From Comamonas sp. KCTC 72670 (GTDB lineage: Bacteria; Myxococcota; Myxococcia; Myxococcales; Myxococcaceae), in the NCBI GenBank assembly GCA_014656495.1, contig BNCN01000015.1, positions 1 through 64,000 of the forward strand: a stretch of DNA of 64,000 bases. The letters are read 5' to 3'. The notes beneath the pieces were generated by a model. The model did no database searches. It was not told the origin of the DNA and was given only the letters and a program-made list of their open reading frames with translations. Made by a program: the position numbers and the translations under genes. This document shows, piece by piece, positions 44,606 through 51,825 of the stretch (the stretch's first letter is position 1; each line of letters opens with the position of its first letter).

Positions 44606-45320
44606 GCGGGCGCTGGTGATGGGGGCCTCCGCGGGGCTGGGCTACGCCATCGCCGAGGCGCTGGTGAAGGAAGGCGCCACGGTGGCCATCTGCTCGCGCG
44701 GCGGCGAGAAGCTGGAGCAGGCCGCGAAGAAGCTGGGCGCGGCGCTCGCGGTGCCGTGTGATTTGACGCAGCCGGGGGCCGCGAAGTCGCTGGTGGAGAC
44801 CGTCGCCGCGAAGCTGGGCGGCGTGGACGTCCTCATCGTGAACACGGGCGGGCCGCCCGCTGGCGGCTTCGAGTCGCTGACGCCGGAGCAGTGGCAGCTC
44901 GGCTTCCAGAGCCTGTGGATGGCCGCGGTGGACGGCATCCAGGCGGTGCTCCCGGGGATGAAGGAGCGCCAGTGGGGCCGCATCGTCCTGGTGACGTCGC
45001 TGGCCGCGCGCGAGGCGATGAACAACCTGACCATCTCCAACGGCCTGCGCGCGGGCCTGCTCGGGTTGGTGAAGACGGTGAGCAACGAGGTGGCGCAGCA
45101 CGGCGTCACGCTGAACGCGGTGCTGCCGGGCTACCACGCCACCGAGCGCATGCAGCAGCTCGGGCTGACGGACGAGAAGGTGGCGCCGCAGATTCCCGCG
45201 CGCCGGCTGGGCCGCCCGGAGGAGCTGGCCGCGCTCACCGCGTTCCTCGCCTCCGAGCAGGCGTCGTACGTCACCGGTCAGTCCATCGCGGTGGACGGCG
45301 GCGCGCAGCGGGGCTTCTGA
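44583..45320 (+). CDS. SDR-family oxidoreductase lacking YxxxK
   Basis: A 245-residue short-chain dehydrogenase fold, last gene of the kynurenine operon and overlapping kmo by 23 bp with AAGGAG before its ATG. The cofactor motif GASAGLGYAIA is intact, followed by ICSRGGEKL. Around the active site the sequence reads VTSLAAREAMNNLTISNGLRAGLLGLVKT. The Ser is present, but the Tyr-x3-Lys pair is replaced by Ser-x3-Arg, as in a known atypical FabG-like subgroup. Catalysis as a normal SDR is doubtful. A role in this pathway is suggested only by operon position. Confidence 0.85.
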   Translation: MDFGLKGKRALVMGASAGLGYAIAEALVKEGATVAICSRGGEKLEQAAKKLGAALAVPCDLTQPGAAKSLVETVAAKLGGVDVLIVNTGGPPAGGFESLTPEQWQLGFQSLWMAAVDGIQAVLPGMKERQWGRIVLVTSLAAREAMNNLTISNGLRAGLLGLVKTVSNEVAQHGVTLNAVLPGYHATERMQQLGLTDEKVAPQIPARRLGRPEELAALTAFLASEQASYVTGQSIAVDGGAQRGF

Positions 45321-45378
45321 GCGCGCCCGATGAGGCGAGCCTCGCCGGACGCCACGCGCGCCGGGCGAGGCGCATGCT

Positions 45379-46185
45379 TCACATCAAGGCCTGCACCGCG
45401 GCGACGACGTGCGGCCATTCCCGTGAGCGCGGGTCGATGACCTCGAAGTGCCCCGCGCCCGGCAAGGTGACGCAGCGGACGTCGTCTCCCAGCTCACGGC
45501 CTCGCGCGCAGAAGTCCTCGCTCATCGACACCGGCACGGTGTCGTCCGCCGTGCCGTGGACGAGCACCTGGGGCACGCCCAGCGGCTGGAGCGCCGCGGG
45601 TGAGGCGGCGCGGTAGCGCTCCGGCACCGAGGACGGCGTACCGCCCAGGAACGTCTCCACGATGCCGTCCCCCAACCGGTGCGCGAAAGCACGCGCGAGG
45701 TCCACGACGCCCGCCAGCGGCACCACACCCCGCAGGGGCAGTGGCGCGTCCACGTGAAGCACGTCACCGGGCCGCAGCTTGTGCCGGCCGCCGAGCCACG
45801 CCACCAGTTGGCCTCCCGCCGAGTGGCCGAGCGCCACGACCCGCGAGAGGTCCAGCGCCTGTGACTGCGCGAGCGTGCGCAGGAAGTCGGTGCCCCGCGC
45901 GACATCCTCCAGCGTGCCGGGCCAGCCGCCGCCGTCATGCCCCACGCGCCGGTACTCCAGGCTCCACGTCGCGAAGCCCCGCTGGGTCAGGTCCGCGCAC
46001 AGGTGCCCCGCGTGCTCCAGCCCGTACTTCGCGCGCCAGAAGCCGCCATGGACGACGACCACCACCGGATGCGGCCCCGGGCCCGCGGGCAGGCGCAGGT
46101 CGCCGAACTGGTGAGGCTCCGTGCCATACGCGATGCGCGCATCCGCCGCGGGGGCGGGCGTCTCCAGGACCCACATCGAGTTCAT
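45379..46185 (-). CDS. alpha/beta hydrolase, possible kynurenine formamidase
   Basis: A 268-residue alpha/beta hydrolase. The oxyanion motif HGGFW lies near 46, the nucleophile elbow GHSAGGQ near 121, Asp in VHGTADDTVPV and His in PGAGHFEVID complete the triad. HGG(Y/F)W is the motif of the eukaryote-type kynurenine formamidase, and no other formamidase is seen although the rest of the pathway from kynurenine on is present next door. This makes N-formylkynurenine a reasonable substrate, but a general carboxylesterase is equally possible. It is convergent with the operon, so it would be separately expressed. Confidence 0.75.
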   Translation of the reverse strand: MNSMWVLETPAPAADARIAYGTEPHQFGDLRLPAGPGPHPVVVVVHGGFWRAKYGLEHAGHLCADLTQRGFATWSLEYRRVGHDGGGWPGTLEDVARGTDFLRTLAQSQALDLSRVVALGHSAGGQLVAWLGGRHKLRPGDVLHVDAPLPLRGVVPLAGVVDLARAFAHRLGDGIVETFLGGTPSSVPERYRAASPAALQPLGVPQVLVHGTADDTVPVSMSEDFCARGRELGDDVRCVTLPGAGHFEVIDPRSREWPHVVAAVQALM

Positions 46186-46262
46186 GGAGACATCCTACTC
46201 GGTTGCATCTGCGCGCCCGCGTGGGCATAGCGGGAGGCCCCCCCCCACGCTTCGAGTTCCCC

Positions 46263-46775
46263 ATGACGCCACCGAAGAAGGTCACCCTCCTGCCATGCGC
46301 CTGCGGACGTGTCGTCCTGGAGACCACCGGTGCGCCGCTCCTGACGGCCTGCTGCTACTGCGATGACTGCCAGGAAGGCGCCCGTCGCATCGAGGCCCTG
46401 CCGGGTGCGCCCGCCGTGCTCACCGCCGACGGTGGCACGGAGCTCGTGCTCTACCGGAAGGACCGCGTCCGCTGCGCGCGGGGCGCCGAGCTGCTGCGCC
46501 CCCTCAAGCTCCAGGAGCAGTCCGTCACGAACCGGTTCGTCGCCACCTGCTGTGACACAGCCATGTACCTCGGCTTCGACAAGGGCCCCCACTGGGTGTC
46601 GGTGTACCGGACCCGGTTCGCGGACGCCGCCCCGCCCATCCAGCTGCGCGTCCAGACGAAATTCAGGCCCGCGAACTCCCCCTTGCCAGACAGCGTGCCT
46701 ACCTATCCGGGCTATCCCCTCCGCTTCATGGTGAAGCTCGTGGGCGCGCGGCTCGCCATGTGGCTGGGACGCTGA
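46263..46775 (+). CDS. GFA/DUF6151-like zinc-binding hypothetical protein
   Basis: A 170-residue soluble protein with clustered cysteines: CAC near 12, CCYCDDCQ near 30 and TCC near 94. That arrangement resembles the Mss4-like fold of glutathione-dependent formaldehyde-activating (GFA) enzymes and the related DUF6151 group. The C-terminal 40 residues (FRPANSPLPDSVPTYPGYPLRFMVKLVGARLAMWLGR) are typical of the latter. No enzymatic function is established. The ATG at 46263 has little ribosome-site support; residues upstream of it look non-coding. Confidence 0.65.
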   Translation: MTPPKKVTLLPCACGRVVLETTGAPLLTACCYCDDCQEGARRIEALPGAPAVLTADGGTELVLYRKDRVRCARGAELLRPLKLQEQSVTNRFVATCCDTAMYLGFDKGPHWVSVYRTRFADAAPPIQLRVQTKFRPANSPLPDSVPTYPGYPLRFMVKLVGARLAMWLGR

Positions 46776-46882
46776 GCATCCGCGCGATGCGTCACCTCCT
46801 GCCGGTCCTTTGTCCGCCAAGCACCAGCCCGAGGGCTTCCATGGTGGGTCCAAGTGTCATCCGGCAGGCTTTGAAGGTTTCA

Positions 46883-46942
46883 TCGCCAAGTTTTTAGGCT
46901 CTAGCTCGCCAGATTTAGACTTGATTTCCAATCGCCAAATGT
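46883..46942 (+). promoter_or_regulatory. three direct repeats in front of the glutamine synthetase gene
   Basis: TCGCCA followed by an A/T-rich tract occurs at 46883, 46906 and 46932 (spacings 23 and 26 bp) within the only markedly AT-rich stretch of this neighbourhood. This looks like a tandem activator or repressor binding array for the gene starting 70 bp later. No sigma54 -24/-12 pair is seen. Confidence 0.5.
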
Positions 46943-47011
46943 AAATACCTGCCCCCACGGATTCAGCCCGCCGCGTTGTCGGCGAGGAACCCGGCCTGGG
47001 AGGCACGGTCA

Positions 47012-48451
47012 ATGGAGACGAAGAGTCTGCGGACGTTCCTGGAGATTCCCTACGACGAGCTCGAGGAGCGCAACCTCAAGGCGAAGGAGCAGCGCCTCAA
47101 GCACGTCGCGCCGGAGAAGCTGCGCGAGGAGCGCATCGAGTACCTCACCAAGGAACGCGGCATCAAAGCGGTCACCGTGTGCTTCACCGACCTCGAAGGC
47201 CGGCTGCACATGCTGGACTACGACAAGAAGTTCCTCATCAAGAGCGCCGACAACCTGACGTTCGATGGTTCGTCCATCCGGGGCTTCTCCGCGCAGCAGG
47301 AGAGCGACCTGCGGCTGAACATCGACTGGGGCGCCTTCTACTGGCTGCCCTCGGACATCTTCGGTCCGGGCAAGGTGCTGGTGTTCAGCGAGGTGCTGGA
47401 GCGTGACGGCACGCCGTACCACGCCGACCTGCGCGGCAAGCTCAAGCAGATCACCGAGGCCATGTACCAGAAGGACGGCACGGTGTTCCACGCGGCGCCC
47501 GAAATCGAGGGCTTCCTCTTCAAGGGCCGCGACGCCGAGCGCCACTACCACGAGGTCGGCCGCTTCGACTTCATCTCCATCGGCGGCTACTACCACTCGC
47601 TGCCCGGTGACGTGCTGCGCACCTTCATCGACAAGGTGGCCGAGGCCCAGCGCGCCATGGGCTTCCTCAACGAGAAGGACCACCCCGAGGTCGCGCCCAG
47701 CCAGTTCGAGATCAACTTCTCGTACAGCGAGGCCATCATCGCGGCGGACCAGATTCAGCTCTACAAGCTGCTCGCCCGCCAGGTGGCCGCGCAGTTGGAC
47801 TGCACCGCCAGCTTCCTCCCGAAGCCGGTGACGGGCGTCAACGGCAACGGCATGCACATGAACATGTCGCTGTCCAAGGGCGGGAAGAACCTCTTCTACG
47901 ACAAGGACGGGCAGGACGGCCTCAGCGCGATGGGCTGGGAGTTCATCGACCGCATCCTCAACAACGCCAACGACATCTGCCTCACGCTCAACTCCAGCGT
48001 GAACGCGTACCGCCGCCTGGACCCGCACTACGAGGCGCCCAACCAGATCAAGGCCAGCGCCAACAACCGCGGCGCCATGGTCCGCATCCCCTTCGGCAAC
48101 GAGCGCAGCGCGCGCGTCGAGTGCCGCTCGGTGGCGCCGGACGCCAACCCGTACCTGGTGCTCTACACCCTGCTGCGCACCGGCCTGGAGGGCCCGCAGC
48201 CGCAGGAGGACGCGGAGACGAAGCGCAGCCGCACCCGCTTCCTGCCGGACAACATCTTCGACGCCATCCGCATCTTCAAGAGCAGCCAGTTCGTGTCGTC
48301 CATCCTCGGTGAGAACGTGCAGAGCAAGTTCGCCGAGCTCAAGACGTCCACGGCCGAGCGCAGCCCGAAGCAGCTGGGCAACCGCGTGAAGTACTCCGAA
48401 ATCGTGTTCCACCACGAGGTCACCAACCAGTACCTCTGGAGCCAGTTCTAG
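47012..48451 (+). CDS. glnA: glutamine synthetase
   Basis: A 479-residue glutamine synthetase catalysing ATP-dependent ligation of ammonia to glutamate. Conserved stretches: FDGSSIRGFSAQQESDLRL, PEIEGFLF-type metal-binding strand (HAAPEIEGF), EVAPSQFEINF, NGNGMHMNMSLSKGGKN (catalytic His) and RIPFGNERSARVECRSVAPDANPYLVLYTLL. The canonical adenylylation-loop tyrosine (NLYDLPPEE) is not present, so covalent GlnE-type control seems unlikely. A ~45-residue N-terminal extension rich in Lys/Glu precedes the beta-grasp domain. GGAGG eight to nine bases before 47012 selects this ATG; 12 upstream codons are open. Confidence 0.9.
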   Translation: METKSLRTFLEIPYDELEERNLKAKEQRLKHVAPEKLREERIEYLTKERGIKAVTVCFTDLEGRLHMLDYDKKFLIKSADNLTFDGSSIRGFSAQQESDLRLNIDWGAFYWLPSDIFGPGKVLVFSEVLERDGTPYHADLRGKLKQITEAMYQKDGTVFHAAPEIEGFLFKGRDAERHYHEVGRFDFISIGGYYHSLPGDVLRTFIDKVAEAQRAMGFLNEKDHPEVAPSQFEINFSYSEAIIAADQIQLYKLLARQVAAQLDCTASFLPKPVTGVNGNGMHMNMSLSKGGKNLFYDKDGQDGLSAMGWEFIDRILNNANDICLTLNSSVNAYRRLDPHYEAPNQIKASANNRGAMVRIPFGNERSARVECRSVAPDANPYLVLYTLLRTGLEGPQPQEDAETKRSRTRFLPDNIFDAIRIFKSSQFVSSILGENVQSKFAELKTSTAERSPKQLGNRVKYSEIVFHHEVTNQYLWSQF

Positions 48452-48484
48452 GAACACGCGTCCGCGCGCCGCCGGACGACAGGG

Positions 48485-48518
48485 GCCGCCGTCCTCCCGT
48501 TTCCTGGGAGGCGGCGGC
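48485..48518 (+). terminator. hairpin between the glutamine synthetase and permease genes
   Basis: GCCGCC..CCTCCC pairs with GGGAGG.GGCGGC around the loop GTTTCCT, with a two-base bulge. It could end transcription from both convergent genes. There is no strong T tract. Confidence 0.5.
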
Positions 48519-48526
48519 TTCGTCCG

Positions 48527-49849
48527 TTACAGGGGCTCGCCGCGCAGCGCGGCTCGCGGCGCTGAAGCCCGGGGCCGCGACAGCCGCAGCAGCACCAGCC
48601 CCGCGACGGTGGTGAGCGCCATGGTGACGCCTTCCCGCGCGCTGGCGCCGAAGGCCACCAGCGTCAGGCCCAGCCCCAGCGTGGGCACCGCCAGCAGCGC
48701 GTGCAGCGGACGCAGGCCCCGCTCGCGCCGCCGGGCCAGCGTGGCCAGCGCGGCGGCGGTGACGCCGTACTGCATCAGCACCGCGATGCTGGAGAGCGCG
48801 AACAGCTCCGACACGTCCCCCAGGTTGACGAACAGCAGCACCACGGCCCAGGTGACGGCCAAGGCGCGCGCGGGCACGCCGCCCGCGGACATGCTGTCGA
48901 GCCCCAGCAGCGTGTGCTCGCCCGACGCCAGCGCGGACAGGTAGCGCGGCGTGGTCACCAGCATCCCCAGACAGATGCCCAGCGCGGACACGCTGGTGCC
49001 CGCCCGCACCCACCCTTCGAGCCCGGGCCCGCCCCACACCCACGCCGCGGCGGCCAGCGGCGTGGCGTGCGCGGCCAGGTCCGGCAGCGCCGCCACGCAG
49101 GCCCACACCAGCCCCACGTACAGCAGCACCGCCATCAGCAACGAGCCCACCGTGGCCAGGGGCACGGCGCGTGAAGACGAGCGCACCTGCCCCGCGATGA
49201 CCGGGACGATTTCAAAGCCCTGATACGCGAACATCACCGTCAGCCCCGCGCGCAGCCAGGACACCTCCACGGCGGGATTCGCGGCCAGCGCCGCCGTGGG
49301 AGGCGGCCCGGACATGGACAGGAACGCGACCAGCAGCGCGGCCAGGGGCAGCAGCTTGAAGACGGTGAGCGCCGTCCACGTGCCCGCCGACACGCGGATG
49401 CCGGACGCCACCACGGCCGCCAGCGCCGTGACGAGGACGGACGCGAGCACGCGCTGTCCCAGGGCCCCCTCCAGGCCCAGCGAGGGCGCCACCGCCTGGG
49501 AGAGGCCCGCCACCACCGCGGACGTGCTCAGGAACGCGCTGACGTAGGCCACCCACCCCACCAGGAAGGACGCCCGCTCGCCGAAGGCGGCTCGCGCGAA
49601 GAGGACCGGCCCGCCATCCTCGCTGAAGCGGCGGCCGAGCACGGCGAAGGCCAGCGCCACCGGTATCAGCGCGAGCCCGGTCAGCGCGAACGCGGCGATG
49701 GCACGGGCCCCCGGCGCCAGCGAGGCGACCTCCGCCGGGGCGAAGAAGATGCCCACGCCGACGATGCCGTTGACGCCGAGTGCGAGCAGTTGCAGCGGCC
49801 CCACCGGGCGCGACGCCGACGCGGCGGGAGTGGAAGGCGAATCCGACAC
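48527..49849 (-). CDS. APC-family amino-acid permease
   Basis: A 440-residue integral membrane protein with about twelve hydrophobic helices. The N-terminal LLALGVNGIVGVGIFFAPAEVA is the APC-superfamily TM1 signature with its unwound GxG. GPVLFARAAFGERASFLVGWVAYVSAF (TM3) and MFAYQGFEIVPVIAGQVRSSSRAVPLA (TM6) follow the family pattern. Likely a proton- or exchange-driven amino-acid transporter; substrate unknown. It starts at GTG and converges on glutamine synthetase, but nothing further ties it to nitrogen metabolism. Confidence 0.85.
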   Translation of the reverse strand: MSDSPSTPAASASRPVGPLQLLALGVNGIVGVGIFFAPAEVASLAPGARAIAAFALTGLALIPVALAFAVLGRRFSEDGGPVLFARAAFGERASFLVGWVAYVSAFLSTSAVVAGLSQAVAPSLGLEGALGQRVLASVLVTALAAVVASGIRVSAGTWTALTVFKLLPLAALLVAFLSMSGPPPTAALAANPAVEVSWLRAGLTVMFAYQGFEIVPVIAGQVRSSSRAVPLATVGSLLMAVLLYVGLVWACVAALPDLAAHATPLAAAAWVWGGPGLEGWVRAGTSVSALGICLGMLVTTPRYLSALASGEHTLLGLDSMSAGGVPARALAVTWAVVLLFVNLGDVSELFALSSIAVLMQYGVTAAALATLARRRERGLRPLHALLAVPTLGLGLTLVAFGASAREGVTMALTTVAGLVLLRLSRPRASAPRAALRGEPL

Positions 49850-49985
49850 GAACGCACTTCACTACAGTCGGCCGCCGGACACCAATTCGCCCCGCGGCGG
49901 AGCCCGGTATGATGCGCCGCCCGGAGCGTTGTGGCCCGGTTGCAGGTCGCCTGCTCGAGCAACGAGCGGGACGGAGAGGCGTTCG

Positions 49986-51485
49986 ATGCGGCTTCACGGT
50001 GCGCTGCTGGGACTGGGACTGCTCTGCTCGGGCTGCGCGACGTTGAGCCGCGGCTTCGGCGCCACGGTCAACGAAGACACGGGCGAGTACGAGACGCCGG
50101 AAGAAGAGAAGGTGTACGTCGTCCCCGCCGAGGACGCGATGATGGTGGCGCGCCGCATCCTGGAAGAGCAGCGCTACGACGTCCTGGAGAAGGAAGGCGG
50201 GCTGGAGATGTTCTCCTCGGCCCATGAGCCCGGGAAGAACACGCCGGGCGTGCGCACCATCGAGCGCTACTACATCAAGGGCGAGCGGCTGGGACCCCGG
50301 CAGACCGTCGTCCGCGTCTTCCGGCTCAGCTACAACGAGATGGAGACCCAGCTGGAGATTCCGCCGCAGGCCATGGGGCAGCGGGACGCGAACTACTTCT
50401 CCGCCCAGGACGCCCACCCGTTCGACGCCACCCGGGATGCCTACGCCGGTCCTCGGGGCGCGGCGATGCAGGACCCGTTCAAGGGCGCACCGGGCATGGA
50501 GCGCTTCCGGATGGCGCGCGGCGTGCGCGACCTGGACATCGAGCGGACCCTGCTGCAGCGGCTGGAGATGGTGCCCGCGCTGGAGCTGGTGGGCAGCAAC
50601 GCCCCCGTGCCCATCCGCTCCGTGACGCTGGAGGGCTGGCCCACGGACCAGGTCTCCCAGGCGCCGGAGTGCGGCACCCTCGTGGAGGGCGCCGGGCCGT
50701 TGATGGCGCCGGGGCAGGTGCTGCTGCTCGCGGATCCGCTGGGGACGCGCGAGCTGCCCACCGCGGCGCTGCGGATGCTCTGTGAAGCCACGGCGCGAGG
50801 CCTGCCGGTGACGCTGGCGCTGTCGCTGCCCGCCTCCGAGCAGCCCCTGCTGGACACCTACCTGGCGAGCGCCGGCCAGCCCCAGGACCTCCAGACACTG
50901 CTCAACGAGAGCCCCTTCTGGCGCCGCACCTACCAGGACGGCCGCAGCAGCGGCGCCATGCTCTGGCTGGTCGAACAGGCCCGCAGGCTGCGCGCCTCCG
51001 GCAAGGACCTCGCCCTGGTGGCCTTCGACGCGGAGAAGGCCCAGGGCAACGCGCGCGAAGCGGAGATGGCGAAGAACCTGCTCGGCCATCAGCAGGGGCG
51101 CGCCCAGGCCTGGACGCTGGTGCTCGCGGGCGGCACGCACGTGCGCACGGCGGGCGTGAACTGGGACAGCGACTATGTGCCGCTGGGCGCGCGGCTGGCC
51201 CAGGCGCTGCCCTCGGTGCGCGCGCTCGACGTGGGCTTCCAGCGCGGCACGCAGTTCTCCTGCCGCTACAACGTCTGGGATGAGGTGGAGTGCAACCTGT
51301 TCGCCATCAGCCCCACGAAGGAGGTGCGGCAGAAGCCCGACACCGCCTCCGGCGTGCACCTCTTCGCGCAGCCGCTCGCGGAAGGGTTTCACGGCCGCCT
51401 CTACGTGGGCGCGCTGAGCGCGTCACCTCCGGCGCTCCATCGGATGGCGCCCACCACCGCCACCCGGACACCGCCCGCACCTTAG
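49986..51485 (+). CDS. lipoprotein, possible EreA/ChaN-like domain
   Basis: A 499-residue lipoprotein (lipobox LCSGC, about C17). The first half (EEEKVYVVPAEDAMMVARRILEEQRYDVLEKEGG, then VVRVFRLSYNEMETQLEI) resembles the small alpha/beta lipoprotein domain that packs on the outer membrane. The second half contains AREAEMAKNLLGHQQ ... WTLVLAGGTHVRTAG, the order seen in EreA/ChaN/TraB-type esterase-like folds (Arg-Glu helix followed by a glycine-rich strand with His). No function is known for such fusions. Activator sites of the downstream FHA-sigma54 gene begin seven bases past its stop. The ATG at 49986 was chosen because it starts the lipoprotein signal. Confidence 0.65.
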   Translation: MRLHGALLGLGLLCSGCATLSRGFGATVNEDTGEYETPEEEKVYVVPAEDAMMVARRILEEQRYDVLEKEGGLEMFSSAHEPGKNTPGVRTIERYYIKGERLGPRQTVVRVFRLSYNEMETQLEIPPQAMGQRDANYFSAQDAHPFDATRDAYAGPRGAAMQDPFKGAPGMERFRMARGVRDLDIERTLLQRLEMVPALELVGSNAPVPIRSVTLEGWPTDQVSQAPECGTLVEGAGPLMAPGQVLLLADPLGTRELPTAALRMLCEATARGLPVTLALSLPASEQPLLDTYLASAGQPQDLQTLLNESPFWRRTYQDGRSSGAMLWLVEQARRLRASGKDLALVAFDAEKAQGNAREAEMAKNLLGHQQGRAQAWTLVLAGGTHVRTAGVNWDSDYVPLGARLAQALPSVRALDVGFQRGTQFSCRYNVWDEVECNLFAISPTKEVRQKPDTASGVHLFAQPLAEGFHGRLYVGALSASPPALHRMAPTTATRTPPAP

Positions 51486-51491
51486 CGACAC

Positions 51492-51555
51492 GGCAAGTCC
51501 TGCCGGGGTTGGCAAGCCTTGCCGTGCCAGGATGGCGCGTGCGGCAACGTCTGCC
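51492..51555 (+). promoter_or_regulatory. three GGCAA-N3-TTGCC-type sites upstream of the FHA activator gene
   Basis: Palindromic 13-mers at 51492-51504 (GGCAAGTCCTGCC), 51511-51523 (GGCAAGCCTTGCC, perfect arms) and 51543-51555 (GGCAACGTCTGCC). They end 42 bp before a near-consensus sigma54 promoter, the distance expected of enhancer sites. The same motif recurs at 57995-58080. Confidence 0.7.
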
Positions 51556-51596
51556 GCCCTGGCCCGGCCTCCCTAGGCCCGGAGGCCGCGCAATGG

Positions 51597-51613
51597 CTGG
51601 CACCCCAGTTGCT
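51597..51613 (+). promoter_or_regulatory. sigma54 promoter of the FHA activator-kinase operon
   Basis: CTGGCACC-CCAG-TTGCT matches YTGGCACG-N4-TTGCW at all but one position with correct spacing. Transcription would start near 51625, about 200 bases before the first plausible start codon. The remainder of the gap to 51825 shows no convincing gene. Confidence 0.8.
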
Positions 51614-51825
51614 CTTCCTGGGCCCGCCACGCTCCGCCGGCCTGCATGACGCGGTATCGCGACGAGGGCGTGAGGCCCAAAGTGCTCCTTGAAGACGTCG
51701 CGCCTGTCCATATCGAAGTCCGTTGCGGTGCTCACGAGGCCCAGCGCACCGTCCACGGACCGCCGTCTGGCCTCACGCGGCTGTCTGTCACGTGCGGGTG
51801 AAACCCTTTCCCGGACACCGCGGCC

